From the NCBI GenBank assembly GCA_029339195.1, contig JAPTJF010000119.1, forward strand, positions 62,001 through 126,000: a stretch of DNA of 64,000 nucleotides, in the 5' to 3' direction. Every line of letters starts with the position of its first letter. Position 1 is the first letter of the stretch. Shown one piece after another: positions 1 to 10,435 of the stretch. The translations under genes and the position numbers were made by a program. This DNA is from Micractinium sp. NFX-FRZ (lineage: Eukaryota; Chlorophyta; Trebouxiophyceae; Chlorellales; Chlorellaceae). The notes under the pieces are model-generated. The model was not told the origin of the DNA and did not search any database. It worked only from the letters and a program-made list of their open reading frames with translations.

Positions 1-187
1 ACAGTTCCAGGGTGGGGGCAGGTGAGGTAGAACCTGGCGAACACCCCCCAGTATCGAAGCCTGTAGGATGCCTGCTGCCTGGGCGGCAGCTCGCCAGCAC
101 TGGCTGCCGCCTGCCCGCAGCGCTCCTTGCAGAGCCTCTCCACCAGATCTTATACAATCGAACGTCCGGTCCACTTGTGAGTGCAGG

Positions 188-1434
188 ATGGACTCCCTGC
201 GCTCCCTGGGCTGCTGCCACATCTACAGGCAGCGGGACTACACCCTGGAGGGCGAAGGGGGGGATGATGCGCACGGCCCGCACGGCACTGCCGGCGCCGG
301 CAAGAAGCAGCCAGGCGGCGGCGAGATGGCATTTGACCCCATGTACTGCCCGCCCTCACCCACCATCATGGCCAAGTGAGGAGGCGCCTGCACGCCAGGG
401 GTCGGTCGTTAGGTGGCCAAGGGGGGGGGCTCGCGGGTGGTACAAGGCTTGCTTGCATGCACTGGCAGAGGTTGCGATCATCTTGCATGCTTTGGTTCTG
501 GCAGCACCCACCACGAATTTACCAACTGCCCGCGATGTTTGAACCTGCTGCAGGAAGGATGCCCTCCACATGTCGCCCACCCCCAGGGCGGGCAGCATCA
601 AGGCAAGCCGGGTGGCCCCTGAGCCGCTCAGCAACCCACCCGGTCCAGCTGGCAGCTCCAGTGGACCGGTGCAGCCCAGTGGTGGACCGGTGCAGTCCAG
701 TGGACTGTACCCTGTTGTGCACACTGGCAACGAGCCTCCGGTGCTGCCAGCAGTCGGCGGCTCAGCAGTCCCCTCGGTGCGGCTTCTGTTACTCTGCTCC
801 TCTTTTCCCGGCAGGCGGCTGGCCGTGCCCGTCTCCCAGGCCGGCTGCCTGCCCCCTCACGCTGCCCGCTGACCTCCTTAGCCCTGCCTCCCTGCCCGCT
901 GCCGCCCCGCGTTGCCCTGCGCCGCGTGCGTGTGGTCCATGCCCGTGCCCGCAACTCTCACGCTGCAGGTGCCTGACGATGTGGCGCTGCGGCTGGAGGC
1001 GGAGCGCGCCGCCCAGCTGGCAGGCCAGGCCTATGCAATGGTGGGTGTTGCCCTGTGTGAGGGGAGAGTGTAGGGCTGGGCTTGCGCGCCGTGGCGGCCT
1101 TCCTTTGTCCTGCCCAAAGCCCTGCTTCCGGTGTGTCGCACACCACAAAGCGTTGCCCTCCTCCGCCCGCTCACCGCTTGGCATGCCAAGCTCCCTCCCT
1201 CTGCCTGCAGGCCTCCCAAGCACAGGGTCTGCTGGACATCGTGGCCCGCTCCAACAGCCGCATCAGCGCATCGGGACAGCTGGGCGGCAGCGCACCCACC
1301 AGCCCCCACAATGCTTCAATGCGCAGCCAGTCCCCCTACAGCGCCAGCCCCTCGAGCCCGCCCCCCGCCCGAGGCGCTGCGGGCAGCTACGGCAGCTTCC
1401 AGTCACCCACCTTCAGCCCGCCGCCAGCCTGGTA
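188..1434 (+). CDS. Unrecognised protein, 3' part of a multi-exon gene (5' end probably left of the window or upstream)
   Basis: Four exons join in one frame: about 188-378, 551-776, 970-1039 and 1210-1434, with stop TAA at the end. The junctions are AA|gtgagg, TCG|gtgcgg and ATG|gtgggt donors with cag acceptors. The first visible exon follows a cag at 184-186, so the ATG at 188 may be internal and the real start may lie further left. The product holds a short Cys-Cys-His stretch (GCCHIYRQRDYTLEGE), a repeat rich in Gly-Pro-Val-Gln-Ser (exon 2), a short amphipathic helix (VPDDVALRLEAERAAQL) and a Ser/Pro-rich tail with SPPPA and TSPH motifs that look like phosphorylation targets. I do not recognise the family and assign no function. 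It runs tail-to-tail with the DnaJ gene. Confidence 0.5.
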
Positions 1435-2918
1435 AGCAGCGTGACCTCGGTGATCTGACTGCTGTGCCTGAACTGGGGGCTCCCACCACAGGCGCCCCGT
1501 TGACGTGGTGCTGCCTGGCGTGCCTCGTCACCTCCCCATCGCAACACATGTTCTGTATTCCCATAAGAACTTTGAATCTGGCCATGACTTCTTTGGCAGA
1601 TAGCCCTGCCCTGATCTGCGTGCCGCGCGAGCGGCGCCTCTGTTCCTTAAGCCTGCCCTCTGTTCCCTAACCTACGTTCTCCTCTTGCCTCTGCCTCGAT
1701 TATTGCGTGAGATGCCTGCCGTGCCAAAGCACCAGGCAGACTGTGACACGCCACAGCACTGTATCCTGCTTCGCACTTCCAACCCAACTGACATGTTGCG
1801 AAACTGATGTTCCCTTTGCTCATCTGCCCTGCGAAGGAACTGCAGGAACAACAAAACCCTTGAAAATTGACACTTGTAACTTTCCCTGCTGGTACCCAAG
1901 GCCTGGGGGATGCACAACCGCCAGCTGCAAGCACCTGTGCCGTCAAGATTTGCAGCGTGCAACACCTTGCTTTGTGTGCCTCGTAGGGATAGATGCTTTA
2001 CAGGGTGAGGGGCATTGAATTGGATCCTGTGAAACCGAGATGTGCGTCGTGCATTGCCAGAAGTGCAGACGGGTCGTTCATCAGACGTTCCATGGGAAGG
2101 GTACTGAGGGCAGGTTGGGCCAGATGCGTTTGCAGGAGGAGGGGGGGTTGGCAGCAAGCAAGTCCGGCAGGTGGTAGGGAGGGCGAAAAAATGGGCCGGA
2201 GTGAGGGAGAAGCACAGAGGAGCAGTGCTTGCAACAAACACACGAGCACACATCACATGTGTCAGCAAAGAGGAAGCTGTCAAGCGAGAGCCAGAGGAGC
2301 GGCCGGCGGTGGTGCTACAGTGGGTGGTGAGAGCAAGAGGGGTGACAGCATGGCAGAAAGAGCAGACATCCCGGGCTACCAGAGGGAGCCAAAGAGCCAG
2401 GTGGCGCGGTTGCGGCACGTTGGGCACTGCTGAGGGGGGCGGGCCTCACGAGGTGAAAACTGGGGCGGGGGAGATGCAGAGGGCGAGGCCAACGCCCCGC
2501 AGTGGGTTCTGCCCAAAAGGGGTTGGTCCTTGCAGCGGGAGCGTGGGCAGGGGTGGGGGACGCAGGGCAGAGCAGGGGGCTGATGCCATGGCTGTCATGA
2601 AATTTGGCTGTTGTGTCTCGTGTGGTGGGTGAATGCGGGGCGAGTTTGGTTGCAGAAAAGAAGCGGCGCCTGGTAGCCGCTGCCGGCCACATCCAGAGGA
2701 GCTGTGGGCAGCTCAGGCGCCTAGCTATTGGGAGGCCGAGGGTGGGGCCCAAGGGTGCTAGAGTGGTAGAGTATTGCAGGTGAGCAAGTAGGTATGGTAA
2801 TGGTACCGTGGCTTGGCTGGCAGGCGTGGAGGCGCCCGCCAATTGCAGAGTGCCAGAGCGCCCGTGCATGGCCTCTGGCCTAATGCATGGGCAGCTGCCG
2901 CAGCGTTGAAGCAGCCTT
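1435..2918. other. Tail-to-tail intergenic region, 3' UTRs of the unknown gene and DnaJ
   Basis: No convincing gene in about 1.5 kb. A TGTAA near 1874 could end the + strand transcript, and ttaca at 1998-2002 (TGTAA on the - strand) could end the DnaJ transcript, leaving roughly 120 bp between them. A 251-codon antisense reading frame at 1672-2427 has no domain and no splice support. Confidence 0.5.
1998..2002 (-). terminator. Possible TGTAA polyadenylation signal of the DnaJ gene
   Basis: TGTAA on the minus strand downstream of the DnaJ stop codon. TGTAA is the usual poly(A) signal in green algae. It is far (about 920 bp) from the stop, so a long 3' UTR would be needed. Confidence 0.3.
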
Positions 2919-5900
2919 TCACTGCATCGGCAGCACCTGCCGCAGCATCGCCTTCTGCCCGTCGTTCAGCTGCCGTGGGAACAGGACGTCAAACCTGCAG
3001 GCAGGCAGGGCAGCAGGGCAGGGTGGGTAAGTTCGGCCTCAGAATTGTGATGGACGGGGTAATGAATGAGACCCGGAGGGAGGTAAGCTGGCACATGTGC
3101 ACGCATGTGCGTGTAGCAACGACGCAAGAATCAGCAGCAGCGACACACTTGCAGACGGCACGAGCAGCGGCACCACAGCGCAGCAGCGCCGTCAGCGGCG
3201 CACAACGTCCGCCCGTCCAACGCGCGGGTCCGCCTTCCGCCCCTCTGCCCTGCCTCCCTTCTCGCCCTCTTGCTACTGTCCCTCTGCCCTCCCTCCTGCC
3301 CTGCCCACCTAACCCCTGCCCACCTGAGGCGCAGGTTGCCCTTCTGCCCGGGGTGCTTGGTCACCGGCATGCCCTCGCCCGCCACCACCTTCTCCGTCTG
3401 CGGGGAGATCACTTCCTGGATGGGAATGGACAGCGGCCGCCCATCCAGCGTCTGCAGCTGCACAACCGTGCCGCACAGCGCCTCTGCCAGCGGCAGCCTG
3501 CGGGGTGGCAGGCAGCAATGGGGGAGTGACAAGAGAGGGTGAGAGGGGCGGGCGAGAGCAGCAGGGGAGGGTGAGGTGCAAGCAGCGACTGGCGGCGGTG
3601 GCATCCCCCTCACATGCGGCTGTCCCTGCTGCTCAGTTCATTTCCCCCCGCCCTGCCCACCTCCCTGACACGGGCCTGCGCTGCCACCTCAGCATCTGGG
3701 TCCCTGCACAGCAAGCCTCTCTCACCCTTCACTGCCCTGTCCTGCACCCATCCCAAGCTACCCCATTCCGCCCTGCACCTTCGCACAGGCCGCTCCGCTC
3801 TCATACCCAACCCCATATTACTCACTTTCGCCCAGCCCCCTGAGCACCCGCACCCTGCCCCACCCCACCTGTGTGTGTAGACCAGGTCGTTCCCGTCCCG
3901 CTTGAACGTCGCGTGCGGCTTCTCCCTCAGAACAAACACAATGTCGGCGGCGATGCGCCCAGGGTTCTCGTCGCCTGCACGGGGGGCGCATGAACAAGCG
4001 CAGGGTTGAGAGGATGTACGACACACAAGCGCAGGCACACTGTCGGCGCCGGTGCGACCAGCGCTGCCTCGTTCTTGCCGCCTCCAGGGCAGAGGCACCG
4101 AGCGGTCCGCTCATGCCAGTGCAGCGGGCCACTACTGGGCAGGACCGGGCAGGCGCAGCGGGCAGGACCGCATTCACAGTGCATCCATGCAAATGCGCAG
4201 CACGGATCCTGCAGCACAGCCCGCCACCCAAGGCCCCGCCCACGTGCATGCACTCACAACACATCTATGGCGCACCCACCCTGCCCACCCACCCTTCTCC
4301 TGGAAAGTGATCTTGGTGCCCGCCTTCCACCCCGGCCGCACATTGATCTCTAGTATCTCGGCCTCCTGCCGCGGCTGCCCCGTGGCATCCAGCCGCTTGC
4401 GGCTGCACGGGACGAGGGTGGAGGAGCGGTTGGCTTGATACAGGTCGGGGTGGCAAACGCGCTAAGCCAGTACCTCTGCACCAGCCGCCCCCAAGTGGTC
4501 TGCCCAGTTGCGCTGTGCAGCTGCCTTGTGAACCAACCCCTGCAAGCGGCCCGGCGTTTCTATGACACATGCCGAGACCAAAACCCACTGTCACAGCGCC
4601 CCGGTGCGTCAGCAGCACGCCACAAGAGCAAGGCATGGCCCCACCTGATCTTCATGCGCCGCGTGGTGCCCTTGTACAAGTCCTCCAAAGTGCACTGCAG
4701 CTCCATCTCGTGGGCAGCGTCCTTCTTGGGCCGCCGATGGTGGTGCCCGTGCCCGCCGTGCCCGTTCATGCCTGGCACGCCTTGAGGGAGGAGGGCAGGG
4801 GAGCGATGTGTGGGCAGAGGAGGGTGGACACTCCACGTCAGCAGCGGGCAGGCTGGCTGGGCAGCGCGCATACATGCCACAGCACATCAAGAACGCCTGC
4901 CTGCACGCGTTGCCCGACAGCTCTTGGCACATAACGCAGCAGTACACAGCACAACCTCCAGCAAAGCCGCTGCCCATGCCCCTGCGCTGCCCCGACCCAA
5001 TGCTGCCTCCCCCCTCGACAAGACGCACCCCCCTGCCACCTGCACCCGCTCACCTCCAAATCCGCCGCTGCCCATGCCTCCCATGCCTCCGAAGGGCATG
5101 CCCCCCATGCCCCCTCCAAACAGGTCTTCAAAGCCGCTGCCGCCGCCGCCAAAGCCGCCGCCGCCAAATCCGCCGCTGCTGGCGCCGCGGAAGCTGCCTC
5201 CGCCGCCGCCGCCGCCAAAGCTGCGGAAGAACTGCGGGCGCCACGGGCGGACATTGCGGGAGAGGAGAGGGATCAGGGGGGAAGCTAGCAGCGACGCTGT
5301 GGAGCACACCTTGAGCGTCGCTGGAGCAAAACACGGGCTGGGTGATGGGACAGAGCCCTCGACTCGTTTGAGCGCAGATGGGCCTGGCAGCAAGACGCCC
5401 CCGCATCCAGCTGCCTTCGAACCTCCAAGGCACCGCAGGACCGGCCTGTGACTACCCTACTCCGCCCCAGCTCGCGCTTGCCCCGCCTCACACAGCCCGC
5501 CATGTGGTCACTCGCATGCTCGCAGACCCAACCCCAACCACCGCCCGCTCCGCATTGCTGCCCCTCCCCCTGCTCCCCGCCCCTGCTAACCCCCGTTCAG
5601 CACAGCCCCCCAGGGCGCCCCCCGCACCTCTGCAAACAGGTCGTTTGGGTCGCGGGGGTTGAAGCCGCCTGCGCCGCCGCCAAACCCGGCGCCGCCCATG
5701 CCGCCCTTCAGCCCCTCCTCCCCAAACTGGTCATACACCTGCCGCTTCTGAGGGTCCGACAGCACCTGCATATGAGACAAGAGGCGGGGCAGCCAGGCAG
5801 GCAGGGTCACGTCCGGCTCATGCAGCAAGTGTGGTTTCCCTGCTGCTGCTCAACGCTGCGGCGGCTCCCAGGGCGCCACATTCGGAGGTGCCCGCACCCC

Positions 5901-6687
5901 AGCCGCTGGGGGCGCCCGGTGCTGCCCCAGCCCAATCACACTGGGTTGCTGGGTTGCCGCGCACCTCGTACGCCTCAGACACCTCCTTGAACTTCTTCTC
6001 TGCCGCCTCCTTGTTGTCTGGGTTCTTGTCCTGTTGGAAAGGAAGAGAAGCGCGGAGGAAAGGGACGAGGGAGCAGGCAGGGAGGGGCGGCGGGTAAGTG
6101 ACCCAGAAACGCGATAGAAAACAAAGAAGTGCAGACGGGGGCTGGCAATGCAGTGCAGTCACGTGGCAAGCCAGAAAAAGTGCAAATGGGCAAGGCCCAA
6201 GTGTGTGCCATCAGGCACAGGCGTTGGTTGCAGCATGGCTCAAGACGGCAGGCAGGACGCACCGGGTGATGCTCCATTGCCAGCTTGCGATACGCTGCAC
6301 AGCGAGACAGCAGGGCAGGCGGCATGGGTGCTGGTCAGACGGTCGCATGCTGCATTCAGTGGGCCGCGAAGAGCGTGCCTTCACCAGCAGCAACGCAAAA
6401 AAACTGCCAGAGGCGGGTTCCGAATACAGCCTGCACCGGTAGGCTGTGCAACCTCGCACCTTTCTTCAACGTGGCATCATCCGCGCCCTTGGCCACCCCC
6501 AGGATTGTGTAGTACTGCAGACGCAACAGCAAGTGGGTCAGGGCCGGCCAAAGGCATGGGGGCTGAGGCAACGAGTCGCTGAGGACTGAAGCTTCCGCCG
6601 CCCTCACTGCCGCTTTCCGCCGCCGCCTGCCTCCCCCAGGCCGGCCCCTTGCACGTGTGACGCAATGCTACTCACGTCTCGCCCCAT
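2919..6687 (-). CDS. DnaJ/HSP40 co-chaperone, class B (DNAJB1/Sis1-like)
   Basis: Stimulates the ATPase of Hsp70 and delivers clients to it, probably in the cytosol since no targeting signal is seen. The coding sequence is cut into many exons; the first is only 12 nt (codes MGRD, 6676-6687). The protein of about 350 residues starts with a J domain (DYYTILGVAKGADDATLKK, YRKLAMEHHPDKN); the HPD motif is split by an intron after HP. A Gly/Phe-rich linker follows ([12 protein letters not shown] and GGMGGMPFGG runs). Then come two C-terminal beta domains with recognisable class B signatures (LEDLYKGTTRRMKI, RPGWKAGTKITFQEKG, FKRDGNDL, GQKGNLRLRFDVLFP). There is no CxxCxGxG zinc-finger region, which makes it class B, and no EEVD tail. 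It ends QVLPMQ. The gene is head-to-head with the FYR-domain gene. Confidence 0.93.
3936..4061. repeat. Exon echo in a DnaJ intron
   Basis: Exonic sequence at 3936-3962 near the acceptor side of a DnaJ exon is repeated in degraded form at 4036-4061 in the upstream intron. Both copies share the core TGTCGGCG followed by TGCG and CCAG. Confidence 0.6.
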
Positions 6688-7185
6688 CTTTTGTGTGTCC
6701 GAGCCGAGCTAGATGGGCGCGGGAGAGGTGTCAGGAGAGGGAGGGGCCAGCGCCTTCTGGAATGGCACAATTTGGCGCCCAGTTGCGGGAGCCGGTGCGC
6801 CCGCTGCTATCAAATCCCAGAACGCACTGAAGCTGAGTAAGGTCGCTACGGCTTGCGGAGGAGGTTGGCGCGAAGGGCAGGAGTCTCGGTTCACAGGGCT
6901 AGCATCGGCTGCTTGGAAGAGTGAATTTACGGTGTGGAGTTGAGAGAGGATGGCCGGGCACGATGGTTGGAATGTGGGACGCCCTTCTCTTTGAAGAGCG
7001 CTTCTCCGACCATCTTGGCCACGGTGGCGGCTCAAAAGTCAAACACGCTCTCCTCGCTGAACAAAATTTCATTATCGCATCAAGAAGCGTCGCGATCACA
7101 GTATACGCCGCCCCGAACGCCTCAAAGGGACTGCGCCTCCAAGCCAGCTGCGTGCAGCTGCGCCTTGGAACCAACACGAGCAGCC
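6688..7185. promoter_or_regulatory. Divergent upstream region of DnaJ and the FYR-domain gene, with one heat-shock-element-like site
   Basis: About 500 bp lie between the two start codons. A TTCTGGAA at 6755-6762 matches the inverted TTCnnGAA core of a heat-shock element and lies 68 bp upstream of the DnaJ ATG, where regulation of an HSP40 gene would be expected. Further single GAA/TTC blocks occur near 6989-7003. One match of eight bases can arise by chance. No clear TATA box was seen. Confidence 0.35.
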
Positions 7186-10111
7186 ATGGAACCAACACAG
7201 TATGAGCTGGAGCGGGCGCAGCGCATCCAGGCCAATCAGATGAAGATGCAGGAGATGGGGCTGATGGAGGCGTCGCGCGGGTTTGCTGCGGCCGCAGCGG
7301 CACCCACGCTGGCGGCAGGCACCGAGGCGGCACCACGCACCAAGCGTCGCCGGGTGCAGCCGACGGTGAGGGCATTTACCAGGGAGGAGGCACATGACGA
7401 GCGAATTGGAGGCCGATTTCATGTTGCCTGCTGCATCACGGTGGCAGCTTACTTCGTGCCTCCCCCTGCCTGCTTCCCCACCTGCCCGCCCGCAGGCGCA
7501 GCCTGCTCCGGCGGGGCCCACCCGGCTGTCGCGCCGCCAGCGTGGTGAAATCGCACCTAGCCTGGAGGAGGCAGAAGCGGCGGCGCGGGCAGAGGCGGAG
7601 GCGGAGGGGCTGGCGCGTGCACGCAAGGGTGGCACCCGCAAGCGGCTGGCTCTGGAACCGGGGCAGGCGCTGGCGGCACCCTTCAGCCTCTGGTCCATTG
7701 GTGACTATTAGAGCAGGGGGCATTGGTGGTACGGGGGGATACAATCCAGCTTAATGCACATCAGTCAGTTGTGGTATGTGCACAAGGGCAAAAGATGCAC
7801 CCTCGGCTGGCCTGGGCTTGCAGGGTGCAGCTGTGGCAGGCCATTGTGGGTGTTGGGTGCTGCACCAGCATGCAAGCCTCCCCCAGGCGCCAGCGGTCGG
7901 CGCTCATGCTGGCGGCTCCTGCGGAGCTTCCCACGCCTTTATCTTCAATTGCAGCGGTCCTGACCGACCCTACTGGCCTGCCAATCCTGCTGCAGGCGTG
8001 ACCATTTGGGAGCTGGGGCACGTGCACCGCGGGGCGTGGGCGCACCGCTACTGGTCCTCCCCCGGCTGCCTCTACCACCACGCCTACCCCGTGGGGTACC
8101 GTGCAACCAAGGTAGGCAGAGGGGTGGACGTCTGCTGGGGCTCGGGTGGTGGTTGCAGCAGGGAGGGTTGGGCTGGTTGGTGCCTACAATTGTTCCCACC
8201 ACGGCGGCTGCTGCCGCCACGGCTGCCGCCTGCATGCCCTGCTTGCCCAGGTTGAGTCCCCATGCTGTTGCCTGAAGCAACATGTCTTACACCTTGCGGG
8301 CAGTGCAGATTCAGTTTGGGAGGACGTATGAGATGCACATTGAGGAGGGGCCCACAGGCCCGCTGTTCAAGGTGGGGGGAGCGGTGTGCTCTGCAATGGA
8401 CGCTACGATGCAGTGAGGCGACACTGGCAGCGAGGCAGGAGAGGCCTTCTGCCGGTCTAAGCTGCATTGCCTGGGTGTCGGCTGCACAGCAGTCATGTGC
8501 ATTGGTTGCAGCCATGCCGTGGCAAGTAGGATCCCCCCTGACTTGATGCCTGCCGCCACCCAGCTGGCGCCTCCCCCACCTCTGCAGGTGACTGACCAGC
8601 AGACGGGCACCGTGTTCAGCGGCACCTCCCCCACCAAGCCATGGACCGACGTGTGCATCGCGCACCGCACGGGCCAGCGCATCAGCGGCCCCCTGTTCTT
8701 CGGCTTCAGCGACCCGCTGACTCAGCGCGCCATCGCCGCCAACCTGTACAACGAAGAGGAGCTGCGGGCGGCGCTGCAGGTGTGGGGGGGCATTGTGTGG
8801 AACAGAATTGTGTGGAGGGATGCGCAGAATATGGGGCGCTATGGTGGATTTTGGGCAGGGTGCGCAGGGGAGCATGGTGGCGCATGTCAGAGCAGCTTGG
8901 GTTTGAACCAGAGACAGGGCATGCACACCACCTGCCTGCTCATCTCCCTTTGCTGACGTGCCCAGGCTGCCCTCTTGATGAGGTGAAGTCCTGTCCGTCA
9001 CTGCGCCGCCCTGCTACCTGCCCACCCTGCCCTGCCCCCTGTCCTACCCCTCTGCACGCCCGCCAGGGCGAGAGGCTCGAGGTGCGCAGCGACAGCCCAG
9101 AGGAGCAGGCGGCGCGGGAGTTTTGCACGGTAGATGGCGTGGGCGAGGCCACCGCCATTGTGCTGGCCCGCAGCACGGCGCTTGGGGGCAGCCGGCACGC
9201 TGGGCTGGAGTCGCTGCAGAGCTGGGCAGGTGCATCAGGTGGGTGCGGTGCATTGGCTTGGGTGCTGCGAGGGCAGCTGCCGGCAAGGAGGGTCGATGTT
9301 CCTAATGCTGAGGCTGGGATGCGCCTGCCTGCCAACCTGCCCACCTGCCTCTGCTGGGCTTCTAGTCGCAGACAAGACCGTCTAGTGTCTTAGCCAACTT
9401 CCTAACCACCTCCTGCATCCCCCTCATTCGTTCATGTTTGCAGACGTGAACGCCCAGGCTCTGTTTGACTACCTGACTACCAGCGCTGAGCTGCCAGAGA
9501 GCACGCGACGGTGGCCCGCCTGGCGGCAGCATGTGGTTCCCAAAGTGGTGCTGGCGCTCAGTGGGCGCTGGCTGGGCACTGGGCCGCCCCCTGGCGTGGC
9601 AGCGGCGGCGGCACAGGAAGCGGGCGCGGCTGAGGAGGAGCAGGAGGTGGCACGTGGAGGCTCTGAGGGCACTGCAGCGCCAGTTGGTGGCAATGCCGGC
9701 GCCGGCAGTGGCAGCAATGGGCCAGCAGGGTCCGCGCAGCTTCCACCAATGCAGCTGCTGGAGATGCGGCAGCAGCAGCAACAGCAGGAGCAGCCAGGGC
9801 GGGATGCAGCACCAGGAGCGCCAGCTGTAGCAGCATCAGCACCAGCACCAGCGGTAGCAGCAGCGCTAGCAGCACCACCGGAGGGCAGTGAACCGGTTGC
9901 CGGCAGCACCAAGGAGAACAGGCAGACGCATAATAGGGGTGCAGCGGCAGCGGCAGCGGCAGCCCCGCCGTCAGCAGCAGCAGCGGCAGCGAAGAAGGCG
10001 CCGCAGGCGCCGCAGGCCCAGCGCTGCAGCCGGCGGGAGCGCAAGGGGAACAGCCGGTTTGCAGCGTTCCTCCCGGCAGAGGAGACGGATGAGCTCGAGG
10101 AGGAGGCATGA
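7186..10111 (+). CDS. FYRN/FYRC-domain protein, probably nuclear (TBRG1-like)
   Basis: Seven exons: 7186-7365, 7496-7700, 7996-8111, then exons near 8310, 8587-8779, 9065 and 9443-10111, giving about 530 residues. Residues 1-60 end in a basic stretch (TKRRRVQPT) that could be a nuclear signal. FYRN lies at about 129-188 (IWELGHVH, YHHAYPVGYRATK, IQFGRTYEMHIEEG) and FYRC at about 189-252 (FSGTSPTKPWTDV, SGPLFFGFSDPLTQ). These domains occur together in trithorax/MLL proteins, in some JmjC demethylases and, alone, in TBRG1. No SET, PHD or JmjC domain is visible, so the TBRG1-like class fits best. The C-terminal third is Ala/Gln-rich low complexity ending in a basic and then acidic segment. A role in chromatin is inferred from the domains only. 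Confidence 0.8.
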
Positions 10112-10435
10112 GCTGCCTTCCTCGAGCAGGTTGGCGGCTGGCCCGTCTCCTCAAGGCAGGCAGGCAGGTGGGCGGCCAAAGCAGGCCGCGGGCCCCAACC
10201 AGCGGGGTGCAATGCAGTGTGTTACGCGTGAGACTCAATTCTGTAACTGCCTCTCAATGGGGAAGTCCAGGGGGCAGTGCCATTGCCGCTGCCTTAGGTG
10301 GTACCATCCCTCTTGAATGTTCAATTCTTGTCAGGCAATCAGTCACGTCGGTGCAACACAAGCCACTCTTGGCGCTCGTCGCGGCCAGCCAGGCCGCGGT
10401 GTACAACTGCCCTGCTGTGCTGCGCCATGCTGTGG
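10112..10435. other. Tail-to-tail intergenic region, FYR gene and torsin-like gene
   Basis: No gene seen. A TGTAA at 10242-10246 is a good poly(A) signal for the FYR-domain transcript, about 130 bp past its stop. No matching signal was found for the opposite gene. Confidence 0.5.
10242..10246 (+). terminator. Poly(A) signal TGTAA of the FYR-domain gene
   Basis: TGTAA 131 bp downstream of the TGA stop, the usual position and motif for green-algal 3' end formation. Confidence 0.5.

Noticed and set aside
376..1458. 360-codon plus-strand frame across the first gene
   Set aside because: Runs through introns in a different frame from the spliced exons.
1672..2427. 251-codon open frame on the minus strand
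   Set aside because: No domain, Cys/Pro/Leu composition typical of noncoding GC-rich DNA, and it sits between two tail-to-tail genes.
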